DNA of 12,088 nucleotides from Bacteroidota bacterium (GCA_027488715.1 JAIYBD010000260.1:1-12088), one strand, 5' to 3'; shown: positions 1 to 6,741, counted from the first letter of the stretch. Notes: a model not told the origin generated them from the sequence alone. Numbers and translations are program-made.

Positions 1-260
1 CTGATGCCTTTTTCTTGCAGGGCCTTTCTGATTTTCATTTTCCCCCAATGCTTGATTCGGAATTTTCCTCCCGAAAAGGCCTGGGCAAATCGTACATCAT
101 TTTGGAAGTTTTGATCTTGGAGAGCCTTAGCAATAAGGAGAATGCTCTCGTAGGAAGCGTCAAGGGTTTCTAATTTTTGGGTGACTTCCCGGTAAGATCG
201 TTCTTGGCGGCTGCACCAAAGCGCCAAACGCTTGAAGAGTTTTTTGTCTTCCTCTTTCAA
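1..260 (-). CDS. recX: Regulatory protein RecX, 3' end cut by window edge
   Basis: RecX family proteins bind RecA filaments and modulate RecA recombinase and co-protease activity in the cytoplasm. The 86 visible residues are the N-terminal part of the family. They contain LALWCSRQERSYREVTQKL in the first helical repeat, then RFAQAFSGGKFRIKHWGK and a following KIRKALQEKGI, the strongly conserved RecX stretch in Bacteroidota. The rest lies left of the window. The only start codon in frame after the upstream in-frame stop (TGA, 296-294) is TTG at 260-258, so a TTG start is inferred. It begins one base after the stop of the TonB-domain gene, which implies translational coupling. No Shine-Dalgarno sequence is evident. 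The family call is firm; the exact start is less so. Confidence 0.88.
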   Translation of the reverse strand, partial: MKEEDKKLFKRLALWCSRQERSYREVTQKLETLDASYESILLIAKALQDQNFQNDVRFAQAFSGGKFRIKHWGKMKIRKALQEKGI

Positions 261-261
261 A

Positions 262-840
262 TTACTGCAATTTGTACAAAATGGGCAAACGCATCATGGT
301 GTTTACCGATTTTCCGTTTTGCATTCCAGGCGTCCACTTCGGCATTTTTTTAATGGTTTTCAAAGCTGCGTTGGAAAGCAATGGGCTTGGGCTCCTTAAA
401 ATGGTAAAATTGCCGCAAACACCGGTAGAATAAACCGTAAACTGAACAAATACTCGACCTTCTAATCCTTGTTCCCGTGCTTCTTCCGGGTATTCCAAGT
501 TCTTTTGAAGCCATGCCATCAGGGCATTTTGTCCGCCCGGAAACTCCGGCATTTGTTCAACAATTTGAAGAACTTCTTGATTGGAGGTGTCTTGCGGTGT
601 TACTTGAGGACCTTCTGTTGGAACCTTTTCTTGGGGTGCTTCGATAGGTCGAGCATCGTCGATCAATAAAATCTCGGTTGATTGTACAGTATCAAAAATG
701 GATTCACCTTTGGGAACCGCAACATCGGAAACCATGGTTTTGGTTTCCATCTCCTTTGGGGCTTTTCCAGAAATTTCTTTTTGATGACTCTTGCATCCCA
801 ATCCAAAGAGAAGCAATGTTCCAAGGGCAAATCTTACCAT
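262..840 (-). CDS. Lipoprotein with TonB C-terminal domain
   Basis: A 192-residue exported protein. Residues 1-16 form a short lipoprotein-type signal ending in FGLGC, so Cys16 would be the lipidated residue, although glycine at -3 is not ideal for a lipobox. Residues 60-88 are rich in Pro, Glu and Gln and look like a flexible linker. Residues 94-192 match the TonB C-terminal fold seen in many Bacteroidota proteins: EQMPEFPGG, YPEEAREQGLEGRVFVQF, ALKTIKKMPKWTPG and a final LPILYKL. Classical TonB transmits proton-motive force from ExbBD to outer-membrane receptors through an N-terminal inner-membrane helix. This protein lacks such a helix and no exbBD is nearby, so energy transduction is doubtful and a structural or binding role is equally possible. 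Its ATG overlaps the stop of the upstream lipoprotein gene (ATGGTAA), and recX follows after one base. Confidence 0.85.
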   Translation of the reverse strand: MVRFALGTLLLFGLGCKSHQKEISGKAPKEMETKTMVSDVAVPKGESIFDTVQSTEILLIDDARPIEAPQEKVPTEGPQVTPQDTSNQEVLQIVEQMPEFPGGQNALMAWLQKNLEYPEEAREQGLEGRVFVQFTVYSTGVCGNFTILRSPSPLLSNAALKTIKKMPKWTPGMQNGKSVNTMMRLPILYKLQ

Positions 841-1880
841 ACAAATTTCAATAAGGGGTATTTGGCCAAACTATCCAAATTAGAAACCTCTCGGAAAGTG
901 GGCGATTGCAAATAATAATTGGCATCGATTCCAGTATCTTTCAAATTGGTTGGAATTCGAATTCGGCTTGAAAAAATTCCGGCGGTGGGGTTTCCTTTTT
1001 TGCTGACGATGTTGGTGAACGAAGGACGATCCTGAACAATGGAAGTGCTGGGCTGATTGATGTTGATGAAGGTAGCCAAATCTTGACCGCCCACGTGAAC
1101 GATGAATTCAATCCCTTTCAACTGTCGATTAATGGTGTCGATTTTCGGAAGGGATTGATTGAGAAACTCAAGGATCTCCAATCCGTTCAATGAGTAGGTA
1201 AACAAGCCCGCTGTATTGATAAACAAGTTTTTGTAGATGGTGTAATCCACGTATTTGAATTCGTTGGTTTGCGGGGGTTGGTCGGGATCGTATTGAGTGT
1301 AGTGAACGCGAGCAGTCATTTCGTGAATTTTCCCGTTGGCCGGCGTGGTGAACTTGATGTTGTTCGTTTTCCGACTCATGCGAATAACGCCGGGAATTCG
1401 AGCGGGTTCGCTGAGGGCAAAATTGTTCACCATTTTGGTTTCGGAAGTTACTTCATCGCCCGATGGAGTGATGGCCACCACTTTGTACATTTTGGAAACA
1501 TCCAAACGCGCTTGGGTTTTGTATAAAACTTGGTATTTATTGCCGAAGAAACCTGAATCTTTGGGTACCGTACGATCTTCTTCCAACGGAAGGCTGCGGC
1601 TTAGAATCCAATTATTTCCGGAAGCTGAATACTCTTCCAAACGAGCAACGAGGTTGGGGTAGTAGAGCGAATCTTCCACTTTTGCTCCCACGGAAGCACC
1701 TGTTTTCGGATCTAAATACCCTTTGGTAATGCGGAAGAAATGAACGGAATCGTTGGCATTGAGTAGCCCCCAAACAGCGGTGACTTCTTTCCAATCTGCA
1801 GCAATTTTCAAATCGTTATTGCAGGAAGTCAACCAACAAGAGATGAGAAGGATGGCAAAAAAGTTTTTCATGAATTTCAT
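834..1880 (-). CDS. Uncharacterised lipoprotein, about 348 residues
   Basis: The N-terminus (MKNFFAILLISCWLTSC) is a clear lipoprotein signal with lipobox LTSC, so the mature protein should be anchored in the envelope through that Cys. The body alternates short hydrophobic strands with polar turns, suggesting beta-rich domains: VTAVWGLLNANDSVHFFRI near the start and YKVVAITPSGDEVTSETK in the middle. It resembles hypothetical lipoproteins common in Bacteroidota, but I do not recognise a named family with certainty; DUF4249-like proteins are one possibility. Three in-frame ATGs (1886, 1880, 1871) are possible starts. A longer reading from a TTG at 1982 was rejected because it would place the signal peptide internally. 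An exact -7 box ends six bases upstream of the 1886 ATG, favouring 1880 or 1871. It is the first gene of the operon with the TonB-domain lipoprotein and recX. Confidence 0.8.
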   Translation of the reverse strand: MKFMKNFFAILLISCWLTSCNNDLKIAADWKEVTAVWGLLNANDSVHFFRITKGYLDPKTGASVGAKVEDSLYYPNLVARLEEYSASGNNWILSRSLPLEEDRTVPKDSGFFGNKYQVLYKTQARLDVSKMYKVVAITPSGDEVTSETKMVNNFALSEPARIPGVIRMSRKTNNIKFTTPANGKIHEMTARVHYTQYDPDQPPQTNEFKYVDYTIYKNLFINTAGLFTYSLNGLEILEFLNQSLPKIDTINRQLKGIEFIVHVGGQDLATFININQPSTSIVQDRPSFTNIVSKKGNPTAGIFSSRIRIPTNLKDTGIDANYYLQSPTFREVSNLDSLAKYPLLKFVW

Positions 1881-1891
1881 CAGCATAACGA

Positions 1892-1899
1892 CAAAGATA
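1892..1899 (-). promoter_or_regulatory. -7 promoter box for the lipoprotein-TonB-recX operon
   Basis: TATCTTTG read on the minus strand is an exact match to the Bacteroidota -7 consensus TAnnTTTG. It lies 11 bases before the ATG at 1880 and 20 before the ATG at 1871. A TTTG at 1927-1924 could serve as the -33 element, but the spacer of 24 bases is somewhat long. The position implies a very short 5' leader. The transcription start is inferred. Confidence 0.55.
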
Positions 1900-1910
1900 A
1901 GCGGAGAATG

Positions 1911-1943
1911 TTGCAATAAAATGCAAAATTTGTTGCACCTTTG
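1911..1943 (+). promoter_or_regulatory. Promoter of pcrB, probably leaderless transcript
   Basis: TTG at 1911-1913 (-33 type) and CACCTTTG at 1936-1943 (-7 type, one mismatch to TAnnTTTG) are separated by 22 bases. The -7 box ends only four bases before the ATG at 1948, so the transcript would start at or next to the start codon. This promoter overlaps the region holding the -33 side of the divergent lipoprotein promoter, so the two may compete for RNA polymerase. Confidence 0.45.
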
Positions 1944-1947
1944 TAAC

Positions 1948-2697
1948 ATGTCAGCCATTTCAAACCACCTTACGCTACTCAAGGAAAATCAAGAGTCCGA
2001 ATTGGTGGTTTTGATCGATCCCGACAAGTCCGAGCAGAAATCCGTACACCGATTGGTTGAGTTGTGTTTGGATGCTCAAATTTCCCATTTATTGATAGGT
2101 GGGAGTTATGTGCCCCAAGGAAAAACTGAACAATTGTTGAAATGGATAAAGGAGGTTTCTACTGAACTTTCCTTGGTGCTTTTTCCCGGCCACCCCGATC
2201 AAATTTCCTCCCAAGCCGATGCTTTGTTGTTGTTGTCGTTGCTTTCGGGACGAAATCCCGATTATTTGATTGGTCACCATGTTCAATCGGCCAACCGCCT
2301 CAAGGAAAGCGGGTTGGATTTGATTCCTACGGCCTACATTTTGATCGATGGGGGAAAAACGACAGCGGTTCAATACATCAGCAATACCCAGCCCATTCCC
2401 CCTCAAGAAATTGCCTTGGCCTGTTCAACGGCTCTTGCCGGCGAACAATTGGGAATGAAATGGGTGTACATGGACGCCGGCAGTGGAGCACTATTGCCCA
2501 TTCCCGTTGATTTGATTGAAGAAGTAAGTAAAACAACCTCCTTGCCTTTGGTGATCGGTGGCGGAATGCGCACCCCTCGTGAACTTCAAGATCGGGCCAT
2601 CGCCGGTGCGCAGTGGTTGGTGGTAGGAAATGCCCTCGAAAAAGATCCAACTTTACTCAAAGAAATGGCCATGGCCATCCCACAACGCACGCGTTAA
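1948..2697 (+). CDS. pcrB: Geranylgeranylglyceryl phosphate synthase, PcrB family
   Basis: The family joins a polyprenyl diphosphate to sn-glycerol 1-phosphate, forming the ether link typical of archaeal-type lipids; it is a cytoplasmic or membrane-peripheral TIM barrel. Visible landmarks in the 249 residues are VLIDPDKS (21-28, metal and diphosphate side), HLLIGGSYV (47-55), LFPGHPDQIS (78-87), PTAYILIDGGKTTAVQYISN (127-146), YMDAGSGA (174-181, glycerol phosphate site) and LVIGGGMRTP (201-210), followed by VVGNALEKDP. Length and motif order fit the long group found in Archaea and Bacteroidota. The start at 1948 was chosen because family members have about 20 residues before LIDPDK; an in-frame ATG at 1921 would add nine residues. 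No isoprenoid or lipid genes adjoin it. Its physiological product in Bacteroidota is not settled as far as I know. Confidence 0.92.
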   Translation: MSAISNHLTLLKENQESELVVLIDPDKSEQKSVHRLVELCLDAQISHLLIGGSYVPQGKTEQLLKWIKEVSTELSLVLFPGHPDQISSQADALLLLSLLSGRNPDYLIGHHVQSANRLKESGLDLIPTAYILIDGGKTTAVQYISNTQPIPPQEIALACSTALAGEQLGMKWVYMDAGSGALLPIPVDLIEEVSKTTSLPLVIGGGMRTPRELQDRAIAGAQWLVVGNALEKDPTLLKEMAMAIPQRTR

Positions 2698-2700
2698 CGC
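2691..2700. repeat. 10-base palindrome holding two convergent stop codons
   Basis: GCGTTAACGC is a perfect inverted repeat. Its central TTAA (2694-2697) supplies the TAA stop of pcrB on the plus strand (2695-2697) and the TAA stop of the FG-GAP protein on the minus strand (2696-2694). There is no space between the genes for a separate terminator and no U-tract follows on either side. Confidence 0.7.
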
Positions 2701-4943
2701 TGCTGAATCATCAACTTTGCCCCTTTATTTTTCCATTGGATAAAGTACAATCCTGTAGAAATCCCCGTAACGTCCAATTGAGCGTTCTCCCCCAAAGGAG
2801 AGTCCCAAGTTTGAATGAGTTGACCGGTGAGGTTGAACAGGTAAATGGGCGATTTTGGTCCTTGGGGTTGGGTAATTTCAACTCGGTCGGTGGCCGGATT
2901 GGGGTAAAGTTGAAGCTGGGTTAAGGAAGTTTTTTGAAGTTGTTGTGCACTTAGCGATCCCGCCCGATTTCGCAACGCCAAGATTCCACCATTGTTGGTT
3001 CCTAAAATCAAATCGGGAAGGGAATCGTTGTTCCAATCGGCAACGGCCATGCGGAAAGCATCTCCGAAATCGGCCTCATCCACCGATGCACCGCCCAGAG
3101 CATTGGAGTGATAAAAAACACTGTCGTAGCGGTGCAAAACCGAATCAAAAATGTTGTCGAACAACATCAAACGACCACCAAGTTCACCCAGGGCCAAGTC
3201 CCACTTACCATCGGCGTTGAAATCGGCCAAACGAGGAACCGTTTTAGCAGGGAAAATACCGTTTAAATCCAACCCACCCAAGGTATCGGGGTTATTGGCT
3301 TGGAAGATGGGCATGGTTCGAGTGCCCGTATTTCGGTAGTAAAATACGTGGCCATCGATATCGCCAGAAATCAAATCCATCAAACCGTCTCGATCAACAT
3401 CCACCAGTTGAGGCGCGGAAGAATATCCCAATTGGATGTTCTGAAAGGTATCGTTTTGAAGAATAAATTCAATTTTACCGGCAACTAAAACTCCAGCATA
3501 ATATTCCAAGGTGCCGTTGGAGTTCCCCGCCAATAAATCAGGTATGGAATCGCCGTTCAAATCTCCGAAAGTTGGATTTAAGTATTTTCGTTGGGTTTGC
3601 CCGATGATGTTGGAATAATTGGTATCAGCCCAATGATAGCCAGTCGCCCGATATTCGAATAGCTGAAGGGCAGCTTTGTTGTTGGCATTCTGAGTAAAAA
3701 TCAGCAAATCTACATCTCCATCTCGGTCGTAATCCAAAAATTCTGGGGATGACCACCAAGGTAAATCGAGCATCGAAGCAGGGAACCAGTTCGTACTGCG
3801 CAAGGTAAACGTTTCGGGAGCGGTAGGCGATGCAGCCGTGTTTTCGTAATACCATCGACTATTGTACAGCTTCGATTTGTTGTCGAAAGGATTTACGACC
3901 AAATCCATTTTTCCATCTTCGTTCACGTCCAACCGACTCGCATGGGGAAAAACGGAACCTTTGTAAGGAACTTGATAATTGGGGAAGGAAGTATCGAGTC
4001 CGCATCCCATCGAGTCCAATCCTGTTAATGTTGAATTTTGAATGAATATTAAATTGGGATAAGAGATGTCGGACAAGAGAATATCATTTTTTCCGTCCTT
4101 ATTTTGATCAAAAATGGTGAGTGTTCCTCCAGCATGCATTGTTTTTTCTGGTTTTTCTTCCTGGGAACGAAGTCCGCAAGGGCAGGAACGAAGGGTATCT
4201 CGGAAGCAATTAGCATCCAAACAAAGCCGAAGGTCATTGGTGATGAAACTTTCTTGAAAACGGCCCCAACAATTGGATGCAATGAGAAAATCAAGGGTGT
4301 CGCGCCGGTTGTAGCGTTCCATACTTAGGTTTTTGTACCAAATGATAGAAGGCGAAAAAATTTCCCATGCCAAAACATCTACGTCGCCATCGCCATCAAC
4401 ATCCACCACTTCTGCATTGTCGCTGGAATTTACGTACATGTTGGTTGGGAATGGAGAAAATTGAGTTTTGACTGGAATAGCTGCAGTTTTTAGGGTAAAA
4501 ACGGGATAAGCATTTCCGGCTGGAGTCGTATTTCGGTACAATTTAGTTTCTCCATTGTTGTTGGTAAAAAGATCCAACCTCCCGTCACCATCGTAGTCGG
4601 CGAAATCTACCCAATCTTGAACGAAAGGAAAGAATTTTTGATACTGAGGTGCATATTCGTATTGGGTTTGCCCACCCATATTTCGATTCAGATATACCGA
4701 AATTATGGAGTCTTGCTTTTCAAAACTGAGGATATCCTGCGAGCCATCTCCGTTTACATCCATATTGAAAAACTGATTGCAGGTTGCCCCTCCATTCCAG
4801 GCAGCTTGAAGAAACAATCCCGAGGTATCAAACACGGGAAGTGGCGCTACTCGATCGAACAAAAAAGGAAAACGCCCCGTTTGCGCCACTAGAAATTGAG
4901 AAATCAAGATAAAAAATGCCGATAAAAAGAGTCGTTTCTGCAT
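2694..4943 (-). CDS. FG-GAP/VCBS-repeat secreted protein with T9SS type A sorting domain
   Basis: A 749-residue exported protein. Residues 1-20 are a signal peptide, with likely cleavage near VAQ. Ten calcium-binding type D-x-D/N-x-D-G/S-x-x-D motifs begin at residues 62, 116, 181, 279, 339, 404, 461, 515, 574 and 636, as in beta-propeller FG-GAP/VCBS proteins. The tail from 677 (LQLYPNPATDRVEI) to the C-terminus is a type A sorting domain, so the protein should be exported by Sec, crossed over the outer membrane by the type IX system and attached to the surface or released. Substrate or partner is unknown; adhesion or binding of polysaccharide is inferred from the repeats. A loop between motifs 3 and 4 holds five cysteines (225, 241, 246, 254, 256). 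It is convergent with pcrB and divergent from the next T9SS cargo gene. Confidence 0.9.
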   Translation of the reverse strand: MQKRLFLSAFFILISQFLVAQTGRFPFLFDRVAPLPVFDTSGLFLQAAWNGGATCNQFFNMDVNGDGSQDILSFEKQDSIISVYLNRNMGGQTQYEYAPQYQKFFPFVQDWVDFADYDGDGRLDLFTNNNGETKLYRNTTPAGNAYPVFTLKTAAIPVKTQFSPFPTNMYVNSSDNAEVVDVDGDGDVDVLAWEIFSPSIIWYKNLSMERYNRRDTLDFLIASNCWGRFQESFITNDLRLCLDANCFRDTLRSCPCGLRSQEEKPEKTMHAGGTLTIFDQNKDGKNDILLSDISYPNLIFIQNSTLTGLDSMGCGLDTSFPNYQVPYKGSVFPHASRLDVNEDGKMDLVVNPFDNKSKLYNSRWYYENTAASPTAPETFTLRSTNWFPASMLDLPWWSSPEFLDYDRDGDVDLLIFTQNANNKAALQLFEYRATGYHWADTNYSNIIGQTQRKYLNPTFGDLNGDSIPDLLAGNSNGTLEYYAGVLVAGKIEFILQNDTFQNIQLGYSSAPQLVDVDRDGLMDLISGDIDGHVFYYRNTGTRTMPIFQANNPDTLGGLDLNGIFPAKTVPRLADFNADGKWDLALGELGGRLMLFDNIFDSVLHRYDSVFYHSNALGGASVDEADFGDAFRMAVADWNNDSLPDLILGTNNGGILALRNRAGSLSAQQLQKTSLTQLQLYPNPATDRVEITQPQGPKSPIYLFNLTGQLIQTWDSPLGENAQLDVTGISTGLYFIQWKNKGAKLMIQQR

Positions 4944-4948
4944 AAATT

Positions 4949-4956
4949 CAAAATTA
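4949..4956 (-). promoter_or_regulatory. -7 promoter box for the FG-GAP protein gene
   Basis: TAATTTTG read on the minus strand matches TAnnTTTG exactly. It ends five bases before the ATG at 4943, so the transcript would be leaderless or nearly so. No good -33 TTG is visible at the expected distance. Confidence 0.5.
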
Positions 4957-4980
4957 CATGGAAAGTTGTAGGATGAAACG

Positions 4981-4988
4981 TATTTTTG
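4981..4988 (+). promoter_or_regulatory. -7 promoter box for the CxxCH T9SS cargo gene
   Basis: TATTTTTG matches TAnnTTTG exactly. It lies 20 bases before the ATG at 5009, which supports that start over the upstream in-frame starts at 4958 and 4973, since these would precede the transcript. A -33 TTG at proper spacing is not evident. Together with the minus-strand box at 4956-4949 it makes the 65-base gap a divergent promoter region for two T9SS cargo genes. Confidence 0.5.
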
Positions 4989-5008
4989 GAAAAATTAATT
5001 GTCACAAA

Positions 5009-6226
5009 ATGAAGATTTTAAAAGTCCTATCTGTATTTCTGATCCTTTTTAGTATTTCGGAAAGCGTTTTCACCAATTCGGGTGGTGCACCTAGCGGATA
5101 TACCGGTGCTCCCGGCGAGGGAAATTGTACCAATTGCCATAGTGGCACCGTGAATAGTGGAAGCGGAAGCGTTTCCATTAGTATTGCAGGAAATCCATCC
5201 ACCTATGTTCCAGGGCAGGCCTACGATGTTACTGTTTATGTTCGCGATCCTTTGGCCAATAAATTCGGATTTCAGGCAACAGCAGTGCGAAATTCCAACA
5301 ATCAGGGTGCTGGAACCATGAGTGCAGGTAGTTTCAATCAAATTTCCGTTTCAAGCAGCGGTGGAAAATCGTACGCCAACCACAATACGTCACCGGGAAT
5401 TGTTCAATTCGGACGTCGTTGGACGTTTGTGTGGACGGCTCCAGCAGCAGGAACAGGCGCCGTAACGATTTACGCTGCGGGGAATGTTGCCAACAACGAC
5501 AGATCTACTTCGGGCGATGAAATTTATACCAATAACCTCACCATTAACGAGGCGGTAACTTCCACGCCTCCGGTTATTTCCTCTTCTACAGTTACCGCCT
5601 GCCAAGGAGACACCATTCGTTTGCAACAAACGACCAGTCAAAGCATTACTTGGTTTTTCAACGGGGTGATCACTTCCCAAACCGGAAATTCTTTCTCAGC
5701 AACGCAGTCGGGCAACTACTACGCAGTGAATGCCAACGGCGATTCATCGAACCACCTTCGCTTGGTTTTTAATCCAAAACCTGCCGTTCCTACCGTTACT
5801 CAAACCGGACAAGGGGTTTTGGTTTCGAGTTCATCTTCGGGAAATCAATGGTATTTTAATGGTGCGCCTATTCCTGGGTCTAACGGGCCATCCATCAACA
5901 TCACTTCAGGTGGTGTTTATTGGGTTACCACCACCAATAATTTTGGTTGCAGCAGCACCTCTCAGCCGTTCTATTCATCGTTGGGTGTAAATGGTGGCGT
6001 ATCATCTTCGCCTCAATTGTACCCCAACCCAGGCTCTTCACCAATCTTGGATTTAGGGACATGGGAGAGGGCAGAAGTGTTGATTTGGGACGCTCAAGGT
6101 CGGGTGGTATTTCGTAGAAATATGAATGCCGGAACGATGGTATTCCCCCACTTGAATACAGGAATTTATACGGTTGAAGTTCGTTCAAATAAGGTAATTT
6201 GGAAACAAAAATGGATCAACCCATAA
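5009..6226 (+). CDS. T9SS cargo protein with Reeler-like/choice-of-anchor V domain and CxxCH motif
   Basis: A 405-residue exported protein. Residues 1-20 are a hydrophobic signal peptide. Next comes SGGAPSGYTGAPGEG and then C40-T-N-C43-H44, a CxxCH of the kind that binds haem covalently in c-type cytochromes. Residues from about 50 to 182 form a beta-sandwich region resembling Reeler or NCBI choice-of-anchor V domains. Residues 186-254 and 258-325 look like two Ig-like repeats (ITWFFNGVITSQTGNSFS and NQWYFNGAPIPGSNGPSINI). The segment from LYPNP at 337 to the C-terminus is a type A sorting domain, so secretion through the type IX system is expected. The start at 5009 gives a normal signal peptide. 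Function is unknown. The GAPGEG-NCTNCH stretch appears to be a family trait, but haem binding is unproven. The 3' end overlaps the DinB-family gene by 16 bases. Confidence 0.85.
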   Translation: MKILKVLSVFLILFSISESVFTNSGGAPSGYTGAPGEGNCTNCHSGTVNSGSGSVSISIAGNPSTYVPGQAYDVTVYVRDPLANKFGFQATAVRNSNNQGAGTMSAGSFNQISVSSSGGKSYANHNTSPGIVQFGRRWTFVWTAPAAGTGAVTIYAAGNVANNDRSTSGDEIYTNNLTINEAVTSTPPVISSSTVTACQGDTIRLQQTTSQSITWFFNGVITSQTGNSFSATQSGNYYAVNANGDSSNHLRLVFNPKPAVPTVTQTGQGVLVSSSSSGNQWYFNGAPIPGSNGPSINITSGGVYWVTTTNNFGCSSTSQPFYSSLGVNGGVSSSPQLYPNPGSSPILDLGTWERAEVLIWDAQGRVVFRRNMNAGTMVFPHLNTGIYTVEVRSNKVIWKQKWINP

Positions 6227-6741
6227 TTAAACCCATGGATGCTGAAATGCCGGAATATTACCGGTATTACGTTGGACTAATTCCTGAGAATAATTTGGTA
6301 GAAGGGTTGAGGGCAACTTCGAAACGGTGGGAAGCCTTGTTAACTTCGATTTCGATGGAGCAATTTCATTTTCGTTATGCGGAAGGAAAATGGTCGTTGG
6401 CCGAGGTGCTGATGCACCTGATGGATACGGAGCGAATTTTTGCTTACCGGGCATTTCGCTTTTCCAGGAATGATGGAACCGTATTGCCCGGATTCGACGA
6501 GAATCATTTCATCGCTCATGCCCATGGGGAAATGGAGCAAGCCACCCCGGAGCGTTGGTTAAAGAAACATCGGAATTTGCGCGCCGTAACCCTGGATTTG
6601 TTTGAAGGAATGTCGGAAGCAGGTTTGGGTTTTTTAGGGAATGCAAACGGACTCACGGTTACTCCTCGGGCGTTAGGGTTTATGATTGTTGGCCACGATA
6701 TACACCATTTGAATGTGATTCAAGATCGATATCTTTCATGA
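6211..6741 (+). CDS. DinB superfamily protein (putative metal-dependent four-helix protein)
   Basis: A 176-residue cytoplasmic protein of the DinB/YfiT-like four-helix-bundle superfamily. Characterised relatives are metal-dependent hydrolases or thiol transferases, such as those using bacillithiol or mycothiol; the substrate here cannot be told. The core reads RYAEGKWSLAEVLMHLMDTE with His69, then RAFRFSRNDGTVLPGFDE, and near the C-terminus GHDIHHLNVI with His162 and His166. These three histidines fit the usual metal triad. The ATG at 6211 aligns with the PI-x-P start typical of Bacteroidota members; TTG at 6199 and ATG at 6235 are alternatives. It starts inside the end of the secreted-protein gene, so translation is probably coupled. 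It ends with tandem TGA TGA stops, followed ten bases later by a strong terminator. It is not the DNA polymerase IV that shares the name dinB. Confidence 0.88.
   Translation: MDQPIIKPMDAEMPEYYRYYVGLIPENNLVEGLRATSKRWEALLTSISMEQFHFRYAEGKWSLAEVLMHLMDTERIFAYRAFRFSRNDGTVLPGFDENHFIAHAHGEMEQATPERWLKKHRNLRAVTLDLFEGMSEAGLGFLGNANGLTVTPRALGFMIVGHDIHHLNVIQDRYLS

Noticed and set aside
262..840. Annotation as a true TonB energy transducer
   Set aside because: The C-terminal domain fits, but there is no N-terminal transmembrane anchor and no exbB/exbD nearby; the N-terminus looks like a lipoprotein signal.
1753..1947. Upstream extension of the pcrB reading frame
   Set aside because: It overlaps the N-terminal coding region of the divergent lipoprotein gene, and family alignment places the start near LIDPDK, at 1948.
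1881..1982. N-terminal extension of the lipoprotein gene from a TTG at 1982
   Set aside because: It would bury the lipoprotein signal peptide about 35 residues inside the protein and overlap pcrB; the exact -7 box at 1899-1892 argues for a later start.
2089..2650. Minus-strand reading frames opposite pcrB
   Set aside because: pcrB motifs cover the same bases convincingly; the opposite frames have no domain or signal features.
4049..4328. Frames opposite and alongside the FG-GAP gene, around the cysteine-rich loop
   Set aside because: The main frame stays open through this region and the repeats continue on both sides, so no frameshift or inserted gene is needed.
6211..6741. DNA polymerase IV (the other gene called dinB) or a LexA-controlled damage gene
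   Set aside because: The sequence is a small four-helix DinB-superfamily protein with a His triad, and no polymerase motifs are present.
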